The position numbers and the translations under genes are program-made. DNA of 64,000 bases, from the NCBI GenBank assembly GCA_027972325.1, contig JAPMOS010000037.1, positions 186,001-250,000 of the forward strand, written 5' to 3'. The DNA comes from Paratrimastix pyriformis (lineage: Eukaryota; Preaxostyla; Paratrimastigidae). The notes below the pieces were generated by a model. It was not told the origin of the DNA and did not search any database. It saw only the letters and a program-made list of their open reading frames with translations. Shown here in pieces: positions 1 through 10,098 of this stretch. Every line of letters begins with the position of its first letter. The first letter of the stretch is position 1.

Positions 1-3000
1 GGGGCGCCGTAGCAGCGGTAGACGTAGTCGCTCTCGAGGGTGGCCTTGCCATCCATGACCGTGTCCCCGGGGCACAGGTGGCACGTCTCAAGCTGCACCC
101 CCCCCCCGGCGACCCCCCGGCGACCCACACGAGACACCAAAGGACGCCACCCATCAGCGCCATCCCGAGAGACCAGCGCAGACGGGCAGGGGCGCAGACG
201 GACAGGGGCGCAGACGGGCAGGGGCGCAGAGGCGCAGACGGGCAGGGGCGCAGACTGGCAGGGGCGCAGACTGGCAGGGGCGCAGACTGGCAGGGGCGCA
301 GACGGGCAGGGGCGCAGACGGGCAGGGGCGCAGACGGGCAGGGGCGCAGAGGCGCAGACGGGCAGGGGCGCAGAGGCGCAGACGGGCAGGGGCGCAGAGG
401 CGCAGACGGGCAGGGGCGCAGACGGGCAGGGGAGCAAAGCGCCGGCGACCGAGCTGCGGATCTGGGCGGGCGCTGGGGCAGGGACAGGGTGGCGGGGGCG
501 TTTGGGCGTGGGCGGCGGACCTGCTGGCGGAACTTGACCTGGCCCACGAAGTTGTCGATGTACGTGTCGCCGAACTCGTGCAGCCGGGACTGGTCGAAGG
601 GGTCGCTGACGAACATCCGCAGGGGCGAGAAGACCCGCCGCGGATCCTGCGCCCCCGCCCCCACCAAACGGCCCCCACCACCGCGTGAGGGGCGGGCGCA
701 GATCCGGGCCCTGGGCCGGAGACCAGGCTGACGGGAGATGGGAGCCGAGCTGGCGGGGCGGGGCGGGGCGGGCAGGGCGGGCGGACGTCGGTCTCGGGGC
801 CCAGGTTGGCCACGCAGCTGGCCTGGCGGTTGCACTTGCTGCCGGACGAGTAGCAGTGGTACACCCGCATCGCCGACTCCTCGCAGTCTGCCCGCCCCCC
901 CGCGCGGCCATCGGACCCGCCACCCCCCGGCGCACAGAGGATCAGATGCCGGTGCCGGTGCCGACGATGATCTGACGATGCCGATCTGCCGCTGCCGCTG
1001 CCGATGCCGCTGCCGATGCCGCTGCGCTGCCGCTGCCAATGGTGGCGTGTGCAGGGGCGGGGTGCGGGGTGTGGCGCGGCGCAGGGGTGCGGGGTGTGGG
1101 TGTGGCGGGGGGCTGCGGACCGGGGTCGTAGGCGCCGCAGGAGCAGTCGCAGCCGTCGTGTGTGCCGTACCAGACGTCGGGGCAGACCCAGGTGTCGGGG
1201 GGCTGCTTGGGCAGGGTCAGGTTGCCCGCCGTCAGGGTGAAGTCCACCCGGGGCTGCTCCTTCCTGCTCGCACACCCACCCACCCACCCACCGACACGAC
1301 GCAGACGACACACACAGACACACGGACACGGACACGGACAGGGTGAAGTCCACTCCTTCCTGCTCCCACACGGACGCGGCCCCACAGACGGCGCCAGAGG
1401 TGGCGCAGATGGGGAGCCAGAGGGGCGGGCGGGCTGGTATGGATCATGGGCGGATCCGGAAGGGGAGGCGGCGGGCGGGCGGGGCGGGCGGGCGGGGCGG
1501 GCGGGCGGGGCGGGCGGGCGGGGCGGGCGGGCGGGGCGGGCGGGCGGGGCGGGCGGGCGGGGCGGGCGGGGCGGGCGGGCGGGGTGAGCGGACAGGCGGG
1601 TGACCCTCCACGCGTCGGGGGTGCCCGGGGGGCCGATGATGACCTGGTCGACCCGGACCACCTCGACGCCGTTGATGTTGGACAGCTGCACGTAGAAGGG
1701 CGGGTCGAGGCTGCTCTCCACGGGGATGCTCACGTTGACGAACTCCAGCATGTTACCCGCTGCCGCGCCCCCGCCCAGCCAAGGCAAGCCAAGGCAAGCC
1801 AAGGCAAGCCAAGGCAAGCCAAGGCAAGGCAAGCCAAGCCAAGGCAAGCCAAGGCAAGCCAAGGCAAGGAAAGCCAAGGCACATCAGCGTGTGCGCGCAG
1901 ACACACACACAGCCCGACGTGAGCAGACGCGACGGGGGGCGAGCAGCGAGGATGGGATGACATAACATTCGCGCCCTCCCCTCCCCTCCCCTCCCCCCCA
2001 TGGCGGGTCGTCCGAGGGGTGCGGGGCTGGCGAGGGGGGCGGGGCGGGCGGGCGGACTGAGGCCGATGGCGTGGGCCTGCCAGCGGTACTCCGAGTAGGA
2101 GCCGCCCTCGCCGTCGTCGAAGCCTTGCTCTGCGCGCCATCCCACCCACCACGCCCCACAAGGGGCCCACACACACAGCCGGATCAGCGCCCTGCTGCTG
2201 CCGGGGCCAGCGAGGGGCGAGGGCGAGGGGCGAGGGCGAGGGGCGAGGGGGCGAGGGCGAGGGGGCGAGGGGGCGAGGGGGCGAGGGGGCGAGGGGCGGG
2301 GGGGCGAGGGGGCGAGGGGGCGAGGGGCGAGGGGCGAGGGGCGAGGGGGGCGAGGGGCGGGGTGCTGACTGATGAGGCGGAAGTTGGCCGCGTAGTTGAC
2401 GCCGAAGTGGTAGTTGAGCAGGTTGGAGGCGTTGGTGTGCGGGAACTGGGCCATGATCTCGTCGTGCACATCCTGCACCGGCCATGCCGCGGCCCATCCC
2501 AGGGCACCCCAGCGAGGCGCGGAGGCCGCCGATCGGGGAGAGAGCACAGCAGCGATGAGGGTGGTGCGCCTCCGATGCTTCCCGGCAGACGCCGAGCCCC
2601 GTTCGGGGGCCGATGCCCGCGGGAGCATCGACCGGTCCGCCCTCCCCGTGATACTGTGCATCCACCGGCCGCAGCGCGGGTGCGGGCGGGCAGGAGCGGC
2701 GAGGCAGGGAACCGCTGGGGGCGGGGCCGGGGGCCGGCAGGCATGGAGAGAGGGAGGGAGGGATGGGTGACGGGGTGCTGCAGGCCTGGGTCATGTTGAC
2801 GTGGAAGGTGAAGAGGTTTGTGCCCGAGAGCGACTTGAACCGGCGCCGGTCGTCGAAGCTCGAGGCGGCCCAGCCGGGCGGCAGCCAGGTGCCCGGCGAC
2901 GAGACGAAGGTGCGCGCCGCGGCGAGCAGGGTCTGGTTATCTTGCACGTTCTGCAGCCGGCCAGGGGCGGGGCGGGGCGGGTGCGCGGGGGGGGGGGGGG

Positions 3001-4268
3001 CGGGGCGGGAGGCAGAATGGGCATCACACGGTCGGGTCGGAAGTTCGATTGGCAGACGTTGAGGCAGGTGACACAGGAGGGGCAGGTGACGCAGGAGGGG
3101 CAGGTGACGCAGGAGGGGCACGGGCGGCGCAGGAGGGGCACGGGCGGCGCAGGAGGGGCACGGGCAGGCGGCGGATGGCTGGCGGACGTTGAACTCGCCC
3201 ACGTTTGCGGTCCAGAGCTGCAGCTGGCAGGGCTTGATCTCGGCCAGGGTGGCCGGGTCCAGCCGGAAGTAGGCGTAGAAGTCGTGCGGGTAGAAGGCCT
3301 CGTCGTGCTTGAACTGGGGGTTGTCCAGGTAGTACAGCAGCTCCGTCGAGCTGAACGCATGCGATTGCTGGCAGGGTCACGGGTCACGAGGTCCAGGGGA
3401 CGAGGTGAACAAGGAGGCCTTCTGGGACCTGCGGCAGTGGGTGCGGTCCCGCCTCCCGACCCCTGCCCGAGGCGGCCGGCAGGGGGCCGAGGGGCAGAGG
3501 GGGGCCGAGGGGCAGAGGGGGGCCGAGGGGCAGAGGGGGGCCGAGGGGAGGGACGGGCGGACCTGGCTCTTCAGGAGGGTGTTCATGTCCCGCTGGAAGA
3601 ACCGATTCAGGGGCACCGAGGTGGTCCCGTAGACGGCCGAGGCCCGGGGGAAGTGCTGGCTGGCCGAGGTGGCCGAGTCGAGGTTGACGTGGAAACCGGT
3701 GTTGTCGACCACCTTGACCCGCTGCACCGAGGGGGACTTGCTCTCGAACATGTACACCTCGCTCGACACGAAGAGCTGTGGGGCACCAGTCGGGACGTGT
3801 CAGACCGGGGGGATGGTGGCTCCGGGGGCGGGGGCGACGGCAGACATTCAGCGGGGGCACATCGAGGGCGGGGAGCTTCTTGGGGTCCGTGATGGGCACC
3901 GTCTCTGTGTTCCAGATCATCTGCGGCCAGCCGTGTGTTGGGTGAGCTGGCGTCAATAAAATGGTGCAGACCGCTGAACCATCCCGCATCAAAGTGCTTC
4001 CTTGCAGGAGGCGCACCAAGTTGATGCAGAACAGCACGAACATAAGAAACTTGAAGGCCAGCCAGATGAGACCACCTACCCAAGTTTTTTGTCCAAAAGA
4101 TGGGTCCGCCTAGACACGTCAAAATGAGTGGGGGACAGAGGGTCAATTGATTAGAAAAAGGGATGAAAAGTGGACCTTATAACTTTCGCCATACCCATCA
4201 AATGCAGAGAAAACGCGATTGGTCTTATCAAGTAAAATGCTGAACTTCTCGGTCCGGGAGCGGGGCAT
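1..4268 (-). CDS. Single-span membrane protein with Cys-rich CDCSCG modules (3' end outside window)
   Basis: I do not recognise a named family. Exons read with closed frames are 4268-4176, 4109-3972, 3920-3846, 3775-3563, 3367-3188 and 2950 to about 2796, then shorter exons near 2471-2370, 2105-2065, 1750-1610, 1255-1120, 885-795 and 640-515, with a last partial one at about 93-1. The second exon encodes one hydrophobic segment (WLAFKFLMFVLFCINLV) about 45 residues from the start, so the protein probably has a short cytoplasmic N-terminus and a large lumenal or outside domain. Farther on come Cys-rich modules: WVCPDVWYGTHDGCDCSCG followed across a splice by DPDCEE, then CYSSGSKCNRQASC, then CHLCPGD at the left edge. 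Such C-D-C-x-C-G repeats suggest an extracellular disulphide-rich region. Most introns are minisatellite-filled. The donor near 2796 is either GCCTGC or GTCAAC; both keep frame. Confidence 0.7.
178..432. repeat. 16-bp minisatellite in intron
   Basis: About 15 copies of a 16-bp unit (GACGGGCAGGGGCGCA with deletions) fill the intron before the last visible exon of the leftmost gene. Confidence 0.9.
1467..1583. repeat. 13-bp GC minisatellite in intron
   Basis: Tandem copies of a 13-bp unit (GGGGCGGGCGGGC) lie in an intron of the leftmost gene, just after the exon that ends near 1612 on the minus strand. Confidence 0.85.
1779..1872. repeat. 10-bp minisatellite in intron
   Basis: About nine copies of CCAAGGCAAG, with a few 5-bp slips, occupy the 3' part of an intron of the leftmost gene. 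Confidence 0.9.
2213..2361. repeat. GAGGGGC-type tandem repeat in intron
   Basis: Irregular 7-8-bp units (GCGAGGGG) fill most of one intron of the leftmost gene. Confidence 0.8.
3058..3168. repeat. 18-19-bp minisatellite in intron
   Basis: Three copies of an 18-bp unit (GCAGGTGACGCAGGAGGG) pass into copies of a second unit (CGGGCGGCGCAGGAGGGGCA) inside one intron. Confidence 0.85.
3485..3550. repeat. 18-bp minisatellite in intron
   Basis: About four copies of GGCCGAGGGGCAGAGGGG lie in the intron after the exon ending at 3563 (minus). Confidence 0.85.
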
Positions 4269-4357
4269 GGCGTGAACCAGAGAACAAGTTGTTGCGGTGG
4301 GCTTGGACCTAGCCCTACCAGCCCCAGTGTCAGCGAGACTCTTCTTCTTCAGAAGTA
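4269..4357. promoter_or_regulatory. Bidirectional promoter gap of 89 bp
   Basis: Only 89 bp separate the start codons of the divergent membrane-protein and galactokinase genes. The gap lies at the left end of an AT-richer island that runs to about 4980. I see no clear TATA box or known operator. Confidence 0.5.
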
Positions 4358-6874
4358 ATGGAAGCTCTTGTTCAACAGGCTCAGGCCACTTTCCATGTCA
4401 GTCATATTCGTTTTTCCACTCGGATTTATTTTTCCGGTGATTCTTTTGCAAACAGGCAAAGTTTAACGCCGTGCCCACTGCGGGTGCTTGTGCCCCTGGC
4501 CGCGTTGAGGGTTTGCGATGTTGCGATTTCATTGCGGTTGTTGATTTTTTTGGGTAGTTCTTGGGAACCACACCGACTATAATCAGGGCTTCATTCTGGC
4601 CTCTGCCATCGATCGTTATACAGTCATCGTTGGTCGAAAGTGCGATAGCCGGCTGGCATCAATTTTCTCCGAGAATTTCTCCACCCTGGAGCAGTTCGAT
4701 ATCGATGAGGCTGTCCATACCGCAGTCCCCACCTCAAAATGCCTGAATACCCCCTACTGCACCTGCGGCTGCAAGGTTCGATTATTTCTCTTCTGGATTT
4801 CCTCCATGATTTTGGTTTTTTTTTTCTGTTTTTCGTAGGGCACCTGGTCGAAATACTGCCGTGGTGTGGTGGGTGTGATGCAGCGTGATGCCCACGTGAC
4901 CCTGGGCGGCTTCCAGGCGGCCATTGTAAGCAATGTCCCGGCTGGTTCTGGGTTGAGCTCCTCGGCAGCCCTCGAGGTCTGTGCCTCGATCATCCGCCCC
5001 TCCTGGGGGAGGGAGGCCTTCCCCCGTGGCCCACCCCCATGCCGCGCGGCGCCCCTCACCGCTGCGGGGTGCTCCCGATCGTTGGATGGCGGGCCCAGGT
5101 GGCGACGGCGCTCTTCCTGCAGCGGCTCTTCCACCCCGAGATGCGAGTGGACAAGACCGACGTGGCGCTGCTCTGCCAGCGGGCCGAGAACCAGTGGGTC
5201 GGCGTCCAGGTCGGCCCGGCCCGCCCCTCGGTCGCATCGCCCCCTCATCGGCGGCCTTCCCTGCCTCTTCTGGTCTCCCCTACAGTGCGGCATCCTGGAC
5301 CAGTTCACGGCCATCCACTCGCGGGCCGACCACCTGCTCTTCCTCGACTGCCGCGACCTGGCCCGCTACGAGCACATCCCCATGCCCCGGCTGGCGGGCG
5401 ACCCCTGCTGCCTGGTGCTGGCCAACACCCACGCAAACCACACCCTGGTCGTCCGTATCCCCAGCCCAGCCCAGCCCAGCCCAGCCCAGCCCAGCCCAGC
5501 CCAGCCCCGCGCCTCCCCTCTTCCACTTCCTCTTTCGGTGCTGCGCTCTGCCCCCCCCCCCCCCCCTCCCCTCCCCCCATTGTCCTGGCCCCGCTCCACC
5601 CGGTACAACAGGCTGCTCTGCCCCGAATTATTGCCCCCCTTCCCTGCCCTCCCCCAGGACGGCATGTACAACCGGCTGCGGGAGTCCTGCTTCGGGGTGG
5701 CTGCCCAGATGCAGCGGCTGATCAGCACGCACCCGGTGACCCACCTGCGGGACATCACACCCGAGGAGCTCGCAGCCCACGAGGCCCAGCTGCCCCCCAT
5801 CGGTCCGCCACACCCGCCCGCCCGCCCCCACCCGAGGGTGCGCCTGCCATGCCCCCGGTCGGTGCCCTTGCCTGGGCGACTGCTGCGCCTCTTGCTGATG
5901 CTGATGCTGATGCTGATGCTCTGATGCTGATGCTGCTGGCGGTGGTCTCTCTCTGCTTGCGGCTGACCGGCGGCTCGGTGGCGGCTGCGGGGGTGCCGTT
6001 GGCCTCGGGCGTGGGGGCGTGGGCGTGGGGGTGGGGGCGTGGGGGCGTGGGGGTGGTGGCGTGGGGGCGTGTGGGTGGGGGCGTGGGGGCGTGGGGGCGC
6101 AGACGCCAAGCGGGCCAAGCACATCGTCACCGAGAACGCCCGGGTGCTCCGCTGCCGGCAGGCCCTCACCGGCGCCCACGCGGCCCCCGCCGACGCGGCC
6201 CTCACCAAGGTCCCTGCGCTGCCCCAGAGCCGCCCATCCGCGCCTGCCCGCTGCCCCTCGCGCCCCCAGCCGCCTCTCATCGGCCGCCCTTCTGCTCTGC
6301 GATGCGCTGCAGAGCGCCCTGGGGACGCTGGGGGAGGCAATGTTCGCCTCGCACGCCAGCTCGCGGGACGACTTCGGCAACAGCTGCCCCGAGCTCGACG
6401 CCATGGTCGCCGCCGCCCTCAAGCTGCGCCCCGCCCAAGGGTCCGCCCCGCTGCCCCTGCCCCTGCCCCTGCCCCTGCCCCTGCCCTGCCCCTGCCCCTG
6501 CCCCTGCCCCTGCCCCTGCCCCTGCCCCTGCCCCTGCCCCTGCCCCTGCCCCTGCCCTCACGGTGGCCGCTGTCTCCTGACGGTATCAATCGCCCCCCCC
6601 CCCCCCCCCGCTCCCCTGGGCCATCTCGGTGTTGCTGGTGACTGACGCTGTGGGGTTCTGGCTCTGCCTGTCTGTTTGCCTGCTGGCCGCAGGGTGCTCG
6701 GGGCGCGCCTCTCGGGGGCGGCTTCGGCGGGTGCACCGTCAACCTGGTGCCGGCCTCCCGGGCGGCCCCCTACGGGGAGGCCCTGGCCGCCGAGTACGCC
6801 CAGTCGGCCCCGGCGCCCACGCCACCGTCCACACGTGTCGCCTGGTCGATGGGGCTGCCGCCTTCCCCCTCTGA
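4358..6874 (+). CDS. GALK: Galactokinase, GHMP kinase family (10 exons)
   Basis: Phosphorylates galactose with ATP in the first step of the Leloir pathway; cytosolic. Exons: 4358-4396, 4456-4510, 4558-4775, 4839-4976, 5099-5209, 5286-5450, 5658-5802, 6103-6209, 6313-6440, 6693-6874, about 429 residues, normal for the family. Seen across splices: the signature APGRVEVLGNHTDYNQG (animal enzymes have GEH; GNH is typical of some bacterial relatives), ATP motif VPAGSGLSSSAALEV, the catalytic-Asp region CGILDQF, and motif 3 GARLSG-GGFGGCTVNLV. The natural C-terminus is HATVHTCRLVDGAAAFPL. Within the last exon the frame slips by one base twice, in the G run at 6714-6718 and the C run at 6808-6811. 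Homology is intact on both sides, so consensus errors are more likely than a pseudogene. The first four exons are AT-richer, the rest very GC-rich. Confidence 0.92.
5459..5507. repeat. CCAGC pentamer repeat in galactokinase intron
   Basis: Nine to ten copies of the 5-bp unit CCAGC follow the GTCCGT donor at 5451. A run of about 16 C at 5551-5566 lies in the same intron. Confidence 0.85.
6000..6095. repeat. GTGGGGGC-type repeat in galactokinase intron
   Basis: Irregular GTGGGGGC/GTGGGGGT units run up to the CAG acceptor at 6102. Confidence 0.75.
6453..6556. repeat. CTGCCC hexamer repeat in galactokinase intron
   Basis: About 17 copies of CTGCCC start a few bases after the GTCCGC donor at 6441. 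A C run of about 17 follows near 6593. Confidence 0.9.
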
Positions 6875-6990
6875 GGCCACCAGGCTCACAGGCCCCCAGG
6901 CCCCCAGGCTCACAGGCCCCCAGGCTCACAGGCTCACAGGCTCACAGGCAGCCGAGCCGCGACAGCCGCCAGCAGCCCCCACATACATAC

Positions 6991-7029
<39 letters not shown>

Positions 7030-7249
7030 GCACAGTACAACACAGTACAACACAACACAATCTGGCCGCCCCGTTGGGGCACGGGCCGGATGGGATCCGA
7101 TCTCTTTGGTGGGCCGTCACCGCACTTGCGCCGCGTGTCTCGTGTCGGCTGTGGTGCCCCCATGTATGCATACCTCCCCGTCTGCTGTGGCGCGACACCT
7201 GGTGGGCAGAGCCCCTGCCCCAATAACAACCTGTTGTCCATGCTCTTGC

Positions 7250-7282
<33 letters not shown>

Positions 7283-7283
7283 G
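6875..7283. other. Convergent gap between galactokinase and glycerate kinase
   Basis: About 410 bp with no gene that I can support. It holds a CAGGCTCACAGGCCC-type repeat (6885-6945), a CA dinucleotide repeat (about 6990-7020), short ACAGTACAAC repeats, and a run of about 27 G at 7249-7277. Confidence 0.7.
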
Positions 7284-9304
7284 TCAGCGGCCCTCGACGG
7301 GGGCGAGGGCGGGGGCCAGGCAGCCGAGGACGGGGCGGGGCCGTGGGAATCCGATGGCCGCCGCCAGGGCCGGCCAGCTCTCTCGGAGGAGCTCCTCGGT
7401 GCAGCGGGCGGGGTCCGCCATCGCGGGCCCCTCCCCGAAGCGGCTCACCAGGTCCACCCTGCCCCACAAGGCCAACGGTCGCAGTCAACCAACCCAAAGA
7501 CCCAAAGACCCAAAGACCCATGCTCAGGGGGGTGATGATGGGCTAGTGATGATGGGCTAATGATGATGGGCGATGATGATAGCCGCCCGAAAGGGTGGAC
7601 GGGGGCGGACAGGTGGGCGGGCGGGGGCCGCTGGCGGCGTAGCGGCCGCAGATGACCAGCAGCGGGCGCCCGTGCCGCCTGCAGAGGGCCTCCACGTGCG
7701 AGCAGGCCTTCCCGTAGCCGGTCTGGTCGTCGTAGCAGCCCTCCCCTGCAGCCAGCCGCCCTCCTTTGTTGGTGGGCCGGGCCGGGGCAGCGGGAGGGGG
7801 GGGGGGGGGGGGGGGGGGGCCGGGTGGGAGGCGTGGGAGGGATGGCTGCCGACCGGTGAGGACCAGGTCGGCCCGGGCGATGCGCTCCTCCAGCCCCACC
7901 GCATCTCCGATGAAGGCAACCCCCTGCAGCGGCCCCGGCACCCGCGAACGCCACCATGGTCAATTTCATGGGAGGGTAGGGGCAGGGGCAGGGGCAGGGG
8001 CAGGGGCAGGGGCAGGGGAGGGAGCGGGCGCCGGACGGACGGGCTGGAAGTGGGCCCCGAGGAAGGCCCGGAACCCGGCCGGGATGCCGCCTGGGACCCA
8101 AAATGCCCACCCGCCCCAGGGCAAGCCGTGCCGAGTGTGAAGAGCCGCGGATGAGACGGGACCGGACGGGGGGAGGGGGGAGGAGGGAGGGGAGGGGAAG
8201 GGAAGGGAGGAGGATGGCCGACCCGCGGCCCCTGTGCCGGGGATGGCGGCCAGCTCGGGGCAGGGAGCGAGGCCCTGGGTGGCCATCAGGGCGGCCGCGT
8301 GGGCCATGCCCGCCTCGAGGGCCTCCAGCACGGGGCCCCGGGCGCCCTTCTGCGGCCCGAAAACCTGCCCCGTCCGCCCCACCCGCCCGTCCGCCCCACC
8401 CCCCCAGCCATCACCATCAACGACGTGACCCGTCTCATGAGGCCGGCCCCGTCATCGGGCGGACGGAGGGCGGAGGTGACGGGGGCAGCGAGGCGGACCC
8501 TGACGGCCCCCGTGGGCCCGAGGAGCGGGTTCTGCACGTCGACGCAGACCCGCACCCGGCAGCCGGCCAGCAGGCCCTGAGGGGGCAGTGCGAAGCGAGC
8601 CACCCGGCCCAGGTGCTTCCCCGCGAACCGCCAGCCCTGCCCCTCGGCCTCGGCCTCGGCCCCGGGTGGGCCGTCGGGCGCCGCCTGGCCGGGGGGCGGG
8701 GGCGCCAGGGCGATCTGGAGCCCCAGGGCCTGCAGCGCCCCCAGGCCCCCGTCCGTGGTGGCCGACCCGCCCACCCCCACCAGCAGCTCCCGGGCACCCA
8801 GGTCGTATGCCGCCTGGAGGGGGAAAGGTCATGAGGGGTGCGTTGTGGGTGCGTTGGCGAGGGGGCGGGCGGATGGGTGGATGAGGGCGAACCCGCATCA
8901 GCTGGCCCAGCCCGTAGCTGGTGGTCTCCCAGGGGTCCCGCCCCTCGGGTGGGAGCAGCGCCAGGCCCATGGCGGCCGAGGATTCGATGACGGCCACCGA
9001 GGGGTCCTTGCGGGCCACCCCGAACTGGGCCCGAACCGGCGCGCCGCGCGGACCCACCACGGTCAGCTGATGCATCTCGAGGTCCATCGACCGAAGGCTG
9101 GCAAGAAACCCCTCACCGCCATCGCTCATTGAGACGATGTCCTGGTGGGCGATTGTTATGTGATGCCTTCAGGTGGGTCCCGAAGTCGGAAGGTCGAATC
9201 AAGACTATCAGCAAGACTGACCTGAGGCCAGCGAGAGCTGCATGGGCTGCACTTTCGCTGGTCAGTGTCCCTTTAAATTTATCGAACGCACAACAAACGT
9301 TCAT
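7284..9304 (-). CDS. Glycerate kinase, GlxK family
   Basis: ATP-dependent phosphorylation of D-glycerate to a phosphoglycerate, linking glycolate/serine breakdown to glycolysis. The start at 9304 gives MNVCCAFDKFKGTLTSESAA, matching the family N-terminus (DSFKGSLS). Next come MSDGGEGF, the conserved core GVGGSATTDGGLGALQALG, DVQNPLLGPTGAV spliced to VFGPQKGA, then FRAFLGAHF, and GDAVGLEERIARADLVLTG spliced to EGCYDDQTGYGKA. The end is a family-like tail closing with a stop at 7284. Donors include GTTCGC, GTCCGC, GTCGGC and GTCCGT. The first junction (GTCAGT or GTCTTG) and the last junction are not settled: the final one is out of frame by a base as I read it. The GlxK type is best known from bacteria and plants. 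A GA repeat (about 9319-9350) sits just upstream of the start. Confidence 0.85.
7790..8016. repeat. G run and GGGGCA hexamer repeat in glycerate kinase introns
   Basis: A run of about 22 G at 7797-7819 lies in one intron and about six GGGGCA hexamers at 7976-8014 in the next. The gene reads on the minus strand, so both are C-rich in the transcript. Confidence 0.8.
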
Positions 9305-9314
9305 CGACGGCAGT

Positions 9315-9353
<39 letters not shown>

Positions 9354-9516
9354 AAAAGCTCTTTTTTCTCCCTGGCTGTCGACGGACCCTCCCAGATATC
9401 AATCCCCCGTCCCTAGGCCAGAAGTGGAGTTCCAAAGAGCAGCCAATTTATACACGCAAAGTGCGGGCCAGTTTCTTGGTCCGACCAAGTGAGGACGCGA
9501 AAGGCGATTTCCAAAG

Positions 9517-10007
9517 TTAGCATGGCGGCCAGCCGAGCTTGTTGGCACCATTGGCGATGATATGAATGTGCAAATGGAAGACCTCTGTGGAACGGCCGAA
9601 GGAAACATGAAAGGAGGAATTAATTGTAAAGAACCGAAATCCAAATCAATCCAGACCCTGGCCCCCCAGAGGACCGTCATTCACAACCAGGCGGTACCCA
9701 TCGAGATGTTCCTGCTTCGCGATTTTGTTGGCCGCGACCATCAGGTGGCCCATGACTGCGGCGTGACGCTCCTCGACGGCAGCCATCCGAGGAATGTGTT
9801 GTTTGGGAACCAGGATAATGTGGGTCGCTGCCACGGGGTGAATATCCCGGAAGGCGAGGCACTGCTCATCCTCGTACACGATCGTCGCAGGAATTTCTGA
9901 AATGATGGGAAGGAATCGATTAAGATATTGCTGTCATCAAAACTCACGAATTTCTGACCCTTGCGGATGATCTTGCCGAAAATGGTGTTGTTCTGTTCTT
10001 CGGCCAT
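9517..10007 (-). CDS. HINT1: HINT-family histidine-triad nucleotide-binding protein
   Basis: Purine nucleoside phosphoramidase of the HIT superfamily; a cytosolic homodimer in relatives. Three exons, 10007-9959, 9896-9657 and 9584-9517, encode 118 residues, close to animal HINT1. Exon 1 ends IIRK and splices to EIPATIVYEDE, matching the conserved IIRKEIPA core, which fixes the first donor as GTCAGA. The second donor is GTCTGG. The histidine triad is seen as VFHLHIHII near the end, with C-terminal GWPPC. All frames close. It lies tail-in behind glycerate kinase, and its start is only 91 bp from the divergent gene at 10099. Confidence 0.95.
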
Positions 10008-10098
10008 TTTTGCTTCAAGTCCACCGGTCAGGTCAGTCGTCCCGGTTATTTCGAATTTTCGATCTTGGCAAGGCAAACGGCAAAACGGGACTACCGGG
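10008..10098. promoter_or_regulatory. Bidirectional promoter gap of 91 bp
   Basis: Shared upstream space of the divergent HINT gene and secreted/membrane protein gene, in an AT-richer island. No motif recognised. Confidence 0.45.

Noticed and set aside
9319-9350. The GA repeat as part of the glycerate kinase coding region
   Set aside because: Reading through it upstream adds only a Ser-Leu repeat before the family-like start MNVCCAFDKFKG. It is better placed in the 5' untranslated or promoter region.
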